This document shows, in pieces, positions 1-8,693 of a stretch of 23,814 bases of DNA. The DNA lies in contig CAZNUT010000019.1 in assembly GCA_964576365.1 (NCBI GenBank), positions 1 through 23,814 of the forward strand, written 5' to 3'. Made by a program: the position numbers and the translations under genes. The DNA is from CAZMJG01 sp964576365 (GTDB lineage Bacteria; Patescibacteriota; Microgenomatia; UBA1406; GWC2-37-13). The notes beneath the pieces are model-generated. The model was not told the origin of the DNA. It did not search any database and was given only the letters and a program-made list of their open reading frames with translations. The first letter of the stretch is position 1. Each line of letters opens with the position of its first letter.

Positions 1-1717
1 GTGTATTTCCATTTTGTTCTGCCGCCATCGTCTCAGCGACCATCGCTCCATTTCTTTCACGAGCTGCAAGATCGACAGGTGGAGTGCCTGATGGTCGAAG
101 ACCTGTAGGACCGAGCTGAACCAAAACATCCTGTGGCTGACCACCGTTCGTAACGGGAGGCGGCAGATTTGAAGCGTCAATTACCACAACTTCTGACTGT
201 CCAAATGAAGTAGAACTTTCTGCCGCTACTCTTCGACGATAATCTCCTGATTGTTTAACAACATCCAGAAGTGGATTGGATCGTCTCGGACCACCCACCA
301 CATCTACTTCCTGAGCGGGCATATCATCATCTGCCGGAACGACACGTGGAGCTATCTCATCAAGATATGCCTCCACAGCCTTACGATCTTTTTCTGCAAT
401 TTTCCCTGCCGCCAATAATCTTCGCAACTGCTCATATGATGCGGGGTAACTCGTACCGCGCACGATAATATGTGGAGTTTGTTTTGACTCTGCGGAAAGT
501 TTTAACCCTTCTCTACTTATTATCTCGACAACAGGACGGGCAGCATTTTCAACAATCTTTCCGGCTGCACCTTTCACTTGCGATGCTAATTCGATTGCAG
601 GCTTTACTATGTTGTCAGCGATAAATCGTTCTTTTCTTCCCATCCGCGCATTGCGCTCTGCCATTGCAGCCTGTTGCACTTGCAGATCATCACTTTTCAA
701 TAACTGTTCCAGTTGTGTGATGTCTAAATCAACATACGGTCTCTCTGTATTTGTCTCCTGTGCGGTGTTTGCAGATGGAGAAGCTGGCTTCTCAGGATTT
801 CCCTGAGGAGCAGATGTTTCGCCGGGAGGAGTATAGTCAGGCACTATTGAATTTGTTCCCGGATTTTGTGCCATCAATTCTTGAAGCGGTAAACCCGATT
901 CTGCATCTGATTGGCGTTCTTGATTTGGAGCTGAAACTCCTGCACGTTTTCGCAGAATATTATTGAGACGGACTACCATGTTCGTATCATTTTTATCCAC
1001 TGCCTCGTCAATGAGTCGTAAAATATCAACATTTGAAACTTCGGGACTCACCTCTTCTCCTTGAGGTAAACTATCTAAATATTGTGTAAACTGCGAAAGT
1101 CGATCTTCGACAGGACCAGTCAATCTGCGTTCAAGTGGCACTATTTCTTTGTGCGGTACCCCCGCCACCCGTCCTTCTAATACTCTGGCAGCTAATTGCC
1201 CAGCTCTCCTGTCAGTTTCTTTTATAGCTGCTTGTTGTGCAGCCTCAATTCCCGTGTCATGTTGTTGCGCCCTTATACTATGATTTGCATTCTGTCTCAT
1301 GCTATTTGATGGCTCATTACTACTCTCAGCTTGAGATCTGACCTCCCTACGCAGACGCTCCAACTCTTCCCTCATTACCCGCAGCTGTTCCTCCATAGCA
1401 GACTCTTGCATCCTACCTAGCACTTTTATACGCTTCATCATTCCATTCTCTTCTTTTTGCTCTCGTATTTTTACCTCCACATACTCTTTGCTCAGATACA
1501 TAGGCTCCCCTCTCAAATCACCTCTTATATCTTGCCTACCTGGCCGTGTTGGTGGAAATTCAGTCTTAAGTTGTTGTTCCAATCCTTTTTGCTCTTCAAG
1601 GGTAGTAGCGCCTCTTATGAGACCCATGATATGAAGCATACGCACAGCAGGAAGTACATCATTTCCAACTTGATTATCTACTGGAGGAGAAGGTCTTACG
1701 GTTTCATTGGGTTCCAT
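1..1717 (-). CDS. Hypothetical hydrophilic protein, 3' end beyond the window
   Basis: An uninterrupted minus-strand frame runs from an ATG at 1717 off the left edge, giving at least 572 residues with no stop. The first residues are MEPNETVRPSPPVDNQVGN, a Pro/Asn-rich start like those of its neighbours. Residues about 75-130 are dense in Glu, Lys, Arg and Gln with heptad-like spacing and probably form a coiled coil. Long Gln/Pro/Ser-rich linkers follow, around residues 265-330 and 470-572. I see no signal peptide, membrane segment or catalytic motif. The start lies 22 nt after the stop of the 112-aa gene, so it is probably the third gene of a three-gene transcript with the 1499-aa protein. I do not recognise the family. 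A scaffold or structural role is only a guess. The reading frame is clear; the function is unknown. Confidence 0.8.
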   Translation of the reverse strand, partial: MEPNETVRPSPPVDNQVGNDVLPAVRMLHIMGLIRGATTLEEQKGLEQQLKTEFPPTRPGRQDIRGDLRGEPMYLSKEYVEVKIREQKEENGMMKRIKVLGRMQESAMEEQLRVMREELERLRREVRSQAESSNEPSNSMRQNANHSIRAQQHDTGIEAAQQAAIKETDRRAGQLAARVLEGRVAGVPHKEIVPLERRLTGPVEDRLSQFTQYLDSLPQGEEVSPEVSNVDILRLIDEAVDKNDTNMVVRLNNILRKRAGVSAPNQERQSDAESGLPLQELMAQNPGTNSIVPDYTPPGETSAPQGNPEKPASPSANTAQETNTERPYVDLDITQLEQLLKSDDLQVQQAAMAERNARMGRKERFIADNIVKPAIELASQVKGAAGKIVENAARPVVEIISREGLKLSAESKQTPHIIVRGTSYPASYEQLRRLLAAGKIAEKDRKAVEAYLDEIAPRVVPADDDMPAQEVDVVGGPRRSNPLLDVVKQSGDYRRRVAAESSTSFGQSEVVVIDASNLPPPVTNGGQPQDVLVQLGPTGLRPSGTPPVDLAARERNGAMVAETMAAEQNGNT

Positions 1718-1739
1718 ACCTAATCATACATAATCGACT

Positions 1740-2078
1740 TTATGAGCTCAAGGACTGGAGTCTTTTTCTAATAACTTCAAGTTCATTATTCACCACTTTT
1801 GCATACGTCAACTCATTCATATCTTTCGCGGTTTTCTCTTCGACAAGTCGAGCAAATGAAGCATTAAACGGAGCTTTATCGGTACCAATCTGTTCCATCA
1901 TCAAATTATAATTATATTGATACTGTATCTCAAAGAGTGTGTAGTATGCATCCCATACTATCTCCTCCCACCGAAATTTTACATCGGAGTCCGATGAGTG
2001 CACAGCCTGCAAGAGTTTCTCTCGCACTGAAGGATTTACAGGAAGCATGTTGATGATAATATCAGTAGATAATTTCAT
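1740..2078 (-). CDS. Hypothetical 112-aa helical protein
   Basis: The ATG at 2078 is 5 nt past the stop of the 1499-aa gene, and the stop is 22 nt before the next ATG. This spacing implies co-transcription and probably translational coupling. The protein is soluble and mostly helical by composition, with an aromatic patch (residues about 37-60 rich in Trp and Tyr) and a charged C-terminal helix containing ELEVIRKRLQ. There is no signal peptide, membrane segment or metal-binding cluster. The aromatic, acidic middle could be a protein-protein interface, for example with one of its two large operon partners, but that is inference from context only. I do not recognise the family. Confidence 0.75.
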   Translation of the reverse strand: MKLSTDIIINMLPVNPSVREKLLQAVHSSDSDVKFRWEEIVWDAYYTLFEIQYQYNYNLMMEQIGTDKAPFNASFARLVEEKTAKDMNELTYAKVVNNELEVIRKRLQSLSS

Positions 2079-2083
2079 ATATT

Positions 2084-5000
2084 TTATAATGCTAACGCTC
2101 GCTGCATATCTTCGCGTATGATAGATCTGATTGCACGATAAAAAGTAATTTGATTTACTGGTGGGAATTGTGTCGGTCCTTGAAGCGGATTATTGTTCAA
2201 ACGTTGCTGGATTGCTACAAACACACTATCAATATTTAATTGGATGCCTCCTTGTTGCCCAAGTCCTAGATGCAAAGCGCGGTTGAGCTTTTCTGCGAGT
2301 GCTTGAGGATTAAATTGTGGATGATTTATAAGAGTTTCAAATTTCTGTCTGCGCTGTATAGGTTCTTCTATATCGCCAATCAATGTATTATACATCTCCC
2401 ACGCACCTCTTGGAATCAAGCGACGATTGTTGGCTGCATCAAATCTGACATAATGAGGTACTGTTTCGTCATTCACATCAATATATTGCGTCGAACCGGC
2501 TTCTCTCGCCCTTCCCATCGGCCCTGTAAATTCATTTGCCCAGGCAAATAAATCATTTCGTCTTTCAGCCAGATCCTTGACTATCTGAACAAATTCTCGA
2601 TTGTGTCGCATCGATTCGATCATTCGCTCTCTATCCATAGCCAACCCATCGATCTGACCTTGCAATTCTCTCGCAATCTGTTGATATTCCTGCGAACGTA
2701 CTCTTACCTCCATTCTTTGTAATGCAAAATTTTTCAAATCTTGAATAAATTCTAAGATGTCAGCGCGGGTATTTTCCGTTTCTGCCCATGCATCAGTTAC
2801 TCCTCGTCTATGGGCTTCATTTATTCTCTCTAAGATATCCCTTTCATTTAACGTATAAAAATCTGATTCGTGCAAGCCAACAATTTCAACTGGTTCATCA
2901 TCCTCAAATAAAGACATATGTCTTTTGTCTTGTGTGACAAACTCCATTGCTTTTATATGCGGAGCAACACGCAAACCTGCTTCAGCTCTTGCCAGAAGTA
3001 CTTCATGAAAATGTTGATCATTTTGCTCTCCCGGCCATCCTACGCTCGGATCAAGTCCGTGGGCTTCATTGATACGCTGTAAAATCCAGTCAAGAGGAGC
3101 TCCGGCTACATCATCAGGCGTGACATCTGTTCGATTATTGTTTACCAAAGCATTATTGACATCCTGAACGATATTAAGATATGCAGCTTTGCCCGATTCA
3201 AATGTCGATGCAAGTTCTCGTACTTCTTGTCCACCACTTTTACTTTTATTCTCTACATTTACTATCTCTCCCCGAAGTCTTCGTAGTTCGTCAACAGGAT
3301 TTTTTTCATCATGTTCTGCTGCGCTTACAATTTGGGTGACCTCTTCCAAAGTAATATCTCCTGATACTGATTGGCCTTTAAAAACCTTCACCACCTCTTG
3401 TCTTTTTTTATTCAAGGCAGTGAGCTTATCCTTATAGTCTCTTATTCTTGTTTGCATTGATTCTAACTGATCAGAAAGACCATTATCTTCATATTTATCT
3501 AAACCATTCAACTCTCTTCTTTTAGCGTCTATATTCTGTTGTAGTCGTCGAGCATTGGGCAGATCTCTCAAATGCAACTCCTGCCTAAACACAGTCGCGC
3601 GTTGTATATAGATTTGTCTTTGTGCTTCATATCTCTTAAAACTATCTGGTGAAGCTTCTAAAAGAATTTGGGCTGCATTCCCCACAACCTGCGCTTCAAC
3701 CGACGCATTCGGCATCATAGCTGCATTTAGAGCATCAGTAAGTGTACCGGCTAGATTGTCCACTCGCATGTCAAATCTACTCTGCGCTTGGCTAAATGCA
3801 TTACTGATAGTGTTCTGATCAAATTGCGGTGGCCGAAGGTTTGGATTCTGTCTAAGAAAATTGTCAACATTATTAAAGACTCGTTTTCTTGCTTCAGGCG
3901 AGTCATTGTACAACTCACTTTCACTTATACCACTTTGTAAGACTAAATTCAGCGCATCTGGCATAGTGACAATACTTTGTGATTGAGCAGCTTTTGCTTC
4001 GGCAATATATGCGAGTACTGCGGTGATTTTACGTCTATTCATATTTGCAGACTTCTCCCAAGCCCCAGGTACTTGATTTGCAGCTGCGCTATTGATACGA
4101 CGGATTACTTCTTCAAATGAAAGATTGCGAACAATATCAGGAGAAAGATCGTATGCAGTACCTGCTGTTTGAGCTGCAAAGGCGTTAATAGTACCCCTAC
4201 TCGTTTCGTAATCTGCAAAATTTTCCCTCAGAAACGCATCTGCCAGTTTTCTTGGTTGCACCAACTCGGTCAATTTGTTCTCAGCAGCTTGAAGTTCATC
4301 CCGAGCGACACTCAAACTTTCTATATTTCTGTCTAAGCCAGCTCTTCTCTGCTCAATACTGTTATTATGTGTTGTTCGCCAATTACTTTCTTCATCTTTT
4401 AATCTACTCAAGAGAGAGGTTGAAACTTCAAAAAGATTTCTTTCACGAGTTATGGCCGTGATAAGTTCTTCATTGGTCATTCTGTCATGTCGCCCTCCTG
4501 AATTATCTGCTATAGCCCACTGTCTTTGTCTTAGTTCAGTCAAAGTCAATGTACGTATCTCATTTCGTGTGAAGCCAACTTCTATCAAATCTTCTACCTC
4601 GTTTTGGCCAGGTCCAGACACAATATCAGCGTACTGTGTACGGACACGAGCCTCAATACGAGCATTAAGGAGAGATATACGATTGTTTTGATTGGCGTTT
4701 TCACTTGCTGGCCATCCTCGAGGAGGGTTTATATTATTAGCAATATCCTCTTCGTGCAGTGTGTTGATTCTTGCCAAAATACTGTCTAAATCTCTATTGA
4801 TAAAATCTGCATCGGTCAAACCTATTTCTTGTGGATCAGTAAAATGATGATACGCTTGGATAATAGAATCGATATCTCTATCAATCGAATCCCCGTTGAA
4901 TCGCACTGATTCAACAGCTTGTAATGCTTCTTGCAATTCATTTTTCAACCGCGTCAGCTCTTCAACAGAAATGCCTTCTCGTCTAGTTATTTCTGCGTCA

Positions 5001-6583
5001 ATCGCTTCTAACGAGTTTAAGTTCGTACCAAAACGTTGCTGAATTTCACGATAGAGTCTACGGATATTTACGGTACTGTCTATATACTCTTTTGCTTTTG
5101 ACTGTATACCTTCCATACTCGTCTTCTCTCTATCCAACAACTCTTTTCTTGATTTATTCGATGCCAATTCTGCTGATATTCGCTTATCTTTTGCTTCAGG
5201 ATTGGTTTCATCATGAGTATATTGTTTTTCAATAAGCCCCAACCTGCGTAAGTGTTTCTGTTTATTTTCTACATCTCTTGAGTTTTCCAACGCAATAGTT
5301 GTAGTCTCTAACAGTTCGCCAAAGACCTGTTGGCGCGCCTCGAGCTTAAGAGCAAGAAGTTCGGCATTGCTGAGATTGCCACGATTAGCTATCAGTTCCT
5401 GCATTCGTCGATCGATACGCTGAGCGTAATCGATAGTACTTTTTTCACGCCGAAGCATTGCTTCCCGAGGAGAGTCTCTTCCATCACGAGTAGATGTATG
5501 GAAACTTTGCTCAGGAAACGCATGAATATCTTTCAAAGGCTCGCCTAATGATTCATGTATCTGTAGACGTAGAGACATGAGTTGGAATAGATCGCGTTGC
5601 AGCCTTTCAACATTTGCCGTTCTATAATTTATCCCTGATTTTGCCGCATTCAGTTGCACATTCCCATCTGCATCCACCACAAAATCTGTCGGATCTACAC
5701 CATAGGCTCGGATCATGATCTCTCTGTCTAATCGCTGTTGTGGCTGCTGCATATATGCCAGTCCGAGTGCAAATCCTTTTTGATCAATGTGATAGCCTTG
5801 GCTTAGGCTTTTACCTAATTCCCCTACACCTTTCATTGCACCATACAATGCAAGAGGTCCTGCGGCACCACCCGCAACAGTGGCAGTGATAGTACCAGCT
5901 CCAAACCAACCTGCTACTGCACCTGCGATCCCGGCACCGAGACCAAGACCTATATTACTCCTAGCTGCTCGGGGTGTGCCCCCGACAAATCTTCGATACT
6001 TTCCCGATTTGATACCCAATAAATCTGTTCTATTAACCGCAGTGATCTTTGCATAGTTTGCTGGAGTTTCAGCCTTACTCCACCCCTGTTGATTTCTGAG
6101 CTCGGCGCCGATACCTGCAGCCATCATCTGTCGCGACAACATCGTATCAAGTGCTGTCATCGCCATCTGAAGCCCTGGATAATTTCCATGCTCGTCTTTG
6201 AGTTTTAGCATGTTACTGATTGTTACATTGTCCACTCTTCCATTTTTTGTCACCATCTCTAATAATCGAGCTTCGTTTTGATGGTTAGGATCATTCAGAA
6301 TGTCATTAAAGATAGCCGCATCTTGTTGCTGTATTTTCAGCAAATTTTGCAGCTGTGAAGAAAGCGTGTGAACCATTTGTTCATGCACTATAGTTGGCAC
6401 TCCCGTTGTAGTTTCTACTTTACCCTCACTTAATCCTGTACCTCTTTCATGCCGGATAACTGGTGTTTCAACGTGGTAACCATACAAAATAGAGGATACA
6501 GACGAAGATGCCGGTGGTGCATTTTTTCCTTTCGGCGCAGGAGGTGCTTGTGCAATAGCGAGTGATTCAGGAAGAATTGCCAT
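2084..6583 (-). CDS. Giant (1499 aa) mostly helical protein with four ~50-aa internal repeats
   Basis: One intact 1499-codon frame starts at an ATG at 6583. The N-terminus (1-35) is Ala/Pro/Ser-rich and disordered-looking. Residues about 209-250 form a Gly/Ala-rich hydrophobic stretch (GLGLGAGIAGAVAGWFGAG) that could be a membrane hairpin or glycine-zipper segment. Most of 320-1340 is charged and predicted helical, with coiled-coil-like runs around 370-560, 735-775, 1010-1065 and 1295-1345. Four copies of a ~50-residue motif sit at about 588-648, 812-865, 1153-1206 and 1236-1287, with the shared core (I/L)xRINxA, an acidic stretch before it and a Trp 11-17 residues after it. There is no classical signal peptide, nuclease, ATPase or protease motif. 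It heads a probable operon with the 112-aa and 572+-aa genes and is divergent from the tail-anchored 463-aa gene across 55 nt. Function is unknown. A large structural or secreted/surface-associated protein is possible but unproven. Confidence 0.85.
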   Translation of the reverse strand: MAILPESLAIAQAPPAPKGKNAPPASSSVSSILYGYHVETPVIRHERGTGLSEGKVETTTGVPTIVHEQMVHTLSSQLQNLLKIQQQDAAIFNDILNDPNHQNEARLLEMVTKNGRVDNVTISNMLKLKDEHGNYPGLQMAMTALDTMLSRQMMAAGIGAELRNQQGWSKAETPANYAKITAVNRTDLLGIKSGKYRRFVGGTPRAARSNIGLGLGAGIAGAVAGWFGAGTITATVAGGAAGPLALYGAMKGVGELGKSLSQGYHIDQKGFALGLAYMQQPQQRLDREIMIRAYGVDPTDFVVDADGNVQLNAAKSGINYRTANVERLQRDLFQLMSLRLQIHESLGEPLKDIHAFPEQSFHTSTRDGRDSPREAMLRREKSTIDYAQRIDRRMQELIANRGNLSNAELLALKLEARQQVFGELLETTTIALENSRDVENKQKHLRRLGLIEKQYTHDETNPEAKDKRISAELASNKSRKELLDREKTSMEGIQSKAKEYIDSTVNIRRLYREIQQRFGTNLNSLEAIDAEITRREGISVEELTRLKNELQEALQAVESVRFNGDSIDRDIDSIIQAYHHFTDPQEIGLTDADFINRDLDSILARINTLHEEDIANNINPPRGWPASENANQNNRISLLNARIEARVRTQYADIVSGPGQNEVEDLIEVGFTRNEIRTLTLTELRQRQWAIADNSGGRHDRMTNEELITAITRERNLFEVSTSLLSRLKDEESNWRTTHNNSIEQRRAGLDRNIESLSVARDELQAAENKLTELVQPRKLADAFLRENFADYETSRGTINAFAAQTAGTAYDLSPDIVRNLSFEEVIRRINSAAANQVPGAWEKSANMNRRKITAVLAYIAEAKAAQSQSIVTMPDALNLVLQSGISESELYNDSPEARKRVFNNVDNFLRQNPNLRPPQFDQNTISNAFSQAQSRFDMRVDNLAGTLTDALNAAMMPNASVEAQVVGNAAQILLEASPDSFKRYEAQRQIYIQRATVFRQELHLRDLPNARRLQQNIDAKRRELNGLDKYEDNGLSDQLESMQTRIRDYKDKLTALNKKRQEVVKVFKGQSVSGDITLEEVTQIVSAAEHDEKNPVDELRRLRGEIVNVENKSKSGGQEVRELASTFESGKAAYLNIVQDVNNALVNNNRTDVTPDDVAGAPLDWILQRINEAHGLDPSVGWPGEQNDQHFHEVLLARAEAGLRVAPHIKAMEFVTQDKRHMSLFEDDEPVEIVGLHESDFYTLNERDILERINEAHRRGVTDAWAETENTRADILEFIQDLKNFALQRMEVRVRSQEYQQIARELQGQIDGLAMDRERMIESMRHNREFVQIVKDLAERRNDLFAWANEFTGPMGRAREAGSTQYIDVNDETVPHYVRFDAANNRRLIPRGAWEMYNTLIGDIEEPIQRRQKFETLINHPQFNPQALAEKLNRALHLGLGQQGGIQLNIDSVFVAIQQRLNNNPLQGPTQFPPVNQITFYRAIRSIIREDMQRALAL
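2723..2878 (-). repeat. Internal protein repeat copy 4 (residues 1236-1287)
   Basis: Encodes a unit starting GLHESDFYTLNERDILERIN, then EAHRRGVTDAWAE and a helix with ILEFIQDLKNFA. The RINEAH string is identical to copy 3, and the leading GLxxxDF matches copy 1. Confidence 0.65.
2966..3127 (-). repeat. Internal protein repeat copy 3 (residues 1153-1206)
   Basis: Encodes a unit starting DVTPDDVAGAPLDWILQRIN, then EAHGLDPSVGWPG and a helix with LLARAEAGLRV. It is closest to copy 1 (GWP, LLxARxEAxxRV) and to copy 4 (RINEAH). Confidence 0.65.
3989..4150 (-). repeat. Internal protein repeat copy 2 (residues 812-865)
   Basis: Encodes a unit starting DLSPDIVRNLSFEEVIRRIN, then SAAANQVPGAW and a helix ending in AYIAEAKA. 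The RINxA core and the Trp are conserved with the other copies; the linker between them is shorter. Confidence 0.6.
4640..4822 (-). repeat. Internal protein repeat copy 1 (residues 588-648)
   Basis: Encodes a unit starting GLTDADFINRDLDSILARIN and continuing to a PRGWP motif and a helix with LLNARIEARV. It shares the LxxILxRIN core and the following Trp with three other units in the same protein. The match was made by eye at protein level. Confidence 0.6.
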
Positions 6584-6626
6584 ATTTATTACAAATATCG
6601 TAATTGATTAAAAAAAGAAAAACAAC

Positions 6627-6632
6627 TAAAAT
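6627..6632 (+). promoter_or_regulatory. Putative -10 box (TAAAAT) for the 463-aa gene, leaderless spacing
   Basis: TAAAAT ends 6 nt before the ATG at 6639, so the expected transcription start falls on the A of the start codon. The whole divergent spacer (6584-6638) is only 55 nt and AT-rich. No clear -35 box is visible. Confidence 0.45.
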
Positions 6633-6638
6633 GAATCC

Positions 6639-8030
6639 ATGTCTGATACTCAAATCGTAGATGCACCCATATACGATCAACCTCAACCAGCTCCTTCAGT
6701 ACCTACAAAGCCGGAATCGGCTACTCCAACGGCAAATCTGACTGGAATAGATAATGATCAACACGTGACAAATAATAATCAAAGTAATAATGAAGGAAGG
6801 GCCGAAATCCAACCTGTCACAGCAAAAGAAACCCAACAACAAACACCACCCAATCCAGAGGAAATTGCCCGCCGTGAAGCTGAAACGCAAACCAGAAGAA
6901 AAAATGAACTCAATCTCACAGGAGCCAATATTCTCGCAAGACAGATCAATCAGCATGATGTGTCATCCATTCCTTCCGATTCAGAAGCTAGGCACCATTT
7001 TTTTACTATTGGCTTACTTAATTTCATTGGTAAAACTAACGAGACAGAATTTAGCGAGAAGTTGACAAGGGATGGTTGTGAAAATGGTATCCCGATGACA
7101 GGAGGCAACCCCCTCGAATACACACGCGTAGTCAATGGCCAGGTAGAAAGATACACCATCACTCGCCTGACAGGTTTTGACGGCGAACATTTTACATGTG
7201 CCACAGATGCTGCCGTTTCAATCACGATCAGTCGAGCTGAGCTTTTGATTGCCGCAACTTTGAGCGAGCAGGAAACAATTCTTAAAAATACACCCCCTGC
7301 CCAAAGAGAAGCGCTTGCTATATACCTTGGCTTAAAAGATGCAGAAGCTACCGGACAACCAGTAATGCTTGAAGAAGGAACGGATGTGGCAAATATCGAA
7401 GCTGCACAATCTATGGATATGGTCACTGCTTCAAGTGCTACAAAAGGTATCGAGTCTTCCCAACTCTCCCCACAAGTAAAAGAGCAAATGTTGCGTCAAC
7501 TCGAAGGTCATATAATTCTCGATCCTGCATTGACAGCTGAAATCATACTCGGTGTTGCCGATGTGCCTGCACGACAGGTAAAACTACAGCAAGAAATCAC
7601 TAGCTGTACTACTGAAATCTCTGCCCGACAAACAGTACTCGAAGGAATTACTGGAGAAGATCAAGCTAGTGCTCAGCAGAGAGCTCAAATGCAGCACGAC
7701 ATTGGCCAACTTCAAGTAGCACTAGCAAAACTAAAACAACAAGAAGCTATGTTGGAAACCCTTCCAGCATCTACTGAGAAACTGGCAGAATTTGTAGGCA
7801 CAGTTTATGATGGTAGACTAAATCTTCGAGATCCTCAAGTATTTACTCGTGCTATTGAGACGGGGCAGACTGACGAATTGATCCAATCAATTCTGGACAG
7901 CAAAAAGGGTACGGAAAAAGAAACAAGTGAATGGAAAGAGAAGCTTTTAAAAGCAGCAAAATATGGAGGTCTCGCAATGGTAGTCATCATCGCCATCACC
8001 ATGCTCACGGCCGGAAAAGAAGCTAGATAG
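6639..8030 (+). CDS. Hypothetical tail-anchored membrane protein, 463 aa
   Basis: Starts at an ATG at 6639; the ATG 8 nt upstream hits a stop after nine codons. Residues 1 to about 95 are Pro/Thr/Asn/Gln-rich and look disordered. About 95-215 look globular with beta character (VVNGQVERYTITRL). The region 300-370 is Gln/Lys/Glu-rich and probably coiled coil. A single hydrophobic segment at about 441-458 (GGLAMVVIIAITMLTAG) ends in a short Lys/Arg tail. This is the layout of a C-tail-anchored protein with its bulk in the cytoplasm, or possibly outside if inserted differently. It is divergent from the 1499-aa gene and shares that cluster's Pro-rich N-terminal style, so a common process is plausible. 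No known domain is recognised. Confidence 0.8.
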   Translation: MSDTQIVDAPIYDQPQPAPSVPTKPESATPTANLTGIDNDQHVTNNNQSNNEGRAEIQPVTAKETQQQTPPNPEEIARREAETQTRRKNELNLTGANILARQINQHDVSSIPSDSEARHHFFTIGLLNFIGKTNETEFSEKLTRDGCENGIPMTGGNPLEYTRVVNGQVERYTITRLTGFDGEHFTCATDAAVSITISRAELLIAATLSEQETILKNTPPAQREALAIYLGLKDAEATGQPVMLEEGTDVANIEAAQSMDMVTASSATKGIESSQLSPQVKEQMLRQLEGHIILDPALTAEIILGVADVPARQVKLQQEITSCTTEISARQTVLEGITGEDQASAQQRAQMQHDIGQLQVALAKLKQQEAMLETLPASTEKLAEFVGTVYDGRLNLRDPQVFTRAIETGQTDELIQSILDSKKGTEKETSEWKEKLLKAAKYGGLAMVVIIAITMLTAGKEAR

Positions 8031-8066
8031 TTCATCAAGTTATAAAGTTCGTAAAGTTTGTAAAGT

Positions 8067-8109
8067 CGTGTAACGTGCAACGTGTAACATGTAGTATGTA
8101 GCATGTAAC
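8067..8109. repeat. Degenerate GTGTAACATGTA-type repeat tract
   Basis: A run of overlapping units such as cgtgtaacgtgcaacgtgta and catgtagtatgtagcatgta just after the 463-aa gene. The 14-mer acgtgtaacatgta at 8080-8093 is identical to 9599-9612 in the left end of the four-helix-bundle cassette. Further copies of the family occur at 9988-10005 and inside pth. Confidence 0.8.
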
Positions 8110-8130
8110 AATCTAATTATGCAAGCGTTA

Positions 8131-8179
8131 GGTTTTAGGTGTTAGCTGTTAGTAAAAAGTAAAAGTGAATAGGTAAAAG
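8131..8179 (-). repeat. Dispersed repeat, copy A
   Basis: Its last 19 nt (aaaagtgaataggtaaaag, 8161-8179) are the exact reverse complement of 14603-14621. Further similarity extends through the flanking ggttttaggtgttagctgtt segment, which resembles the reverse complement of 14630-14660. It lies in the 281-nt spacer before the 94-aa gene. The spacer also holds a short GCTGAGAT tandem duplication (8192-8207). Confidence 0.75.
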
Positions 8180-8311
8180 GTATGCTGACTAGCTGAGATG
8201 CTGAGATGCTGCTTGCCCGCCGAAGAGGTGGGAGTTGCTAAATAATTCATTAGTTCTTAGATATTGGAAATTGTTACTTGGTAATTCATCATTAGTAATT
8301 TGTATTTATAT

Positions 8312-8596
8312 ATGTCTCCCGAATCCGGACTAGATATGTCAGGGGTTTTAAAAAAACTGGAAATCTTAACTAAACCTGAAGAAACAGAGGTCAAACCATC
8401 TGGCCAGGTAGAAACACATAACCCTTTTCCAATAGCTGTCTTCGGACCAGCAGTAGAAGGTAACACTACCAATGTTGAGACCGCACTAAAAGCTGAGTCT
8501 TTAATTCAAATAGATCCGAAAAATCCAGCTCAAACTGGGGATTTAATTTCAGATGCTTTCAATAGACCAGACATGCTTGAACTTCTGCACGCCTGA
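8312..8596 (+). CDS. Small hypothetical acidic protein (94 aa)
   Basis: I prefer the ATG at 8312; an in-frame TTG at 8300 would add four residues (MYLY). The protein is hydrophilic, with Pro/Glu/Lys-rich residues 1-45 and a short helical C-terminus (DAFNRPDMLELLHA). It has no signal peptide or membrane segment. It follows the tail-anchored gene after a repeat-filled spacer and shares the disordered, Pro-rich look of the cluster proteins, so it may belong with them. No family is recognised. Its short length leaves some doubt that it is expressed. Confidence 0.5.
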   Translation: MSPESGLDMSGVLKKLEILTKPEETEVKPSGQVETHNPFPIAVFGPAVEGNTTNVETALKAESLIQIDPKNPAQTGDLISDAFNRPDMLELLHA

Positions 8597-8693
8597 AGCT
8601 TTTAAAAATCTCACAAACCACCACGACCACTTTATAAACCTGATGAAGTGATGAACTCATCAATATAGGTACAATTCACTGATAGAGTCGCCA

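Noticed and set aside
1457..1723. Plus-strand open frame opposite the 572+-aa gene
   Set aside because: It is antisense to a longer, compositionally coherent minus-strand frame that runs the whole segment, and its own product looks random.
6950..7426. 158-codon minus-strand frame inside the 463-aa gene
   Set aside because: Ser/Cys/Val-rich shadow product. The plus-strand gene has the -10 box, natural composition and a membrane anchor.
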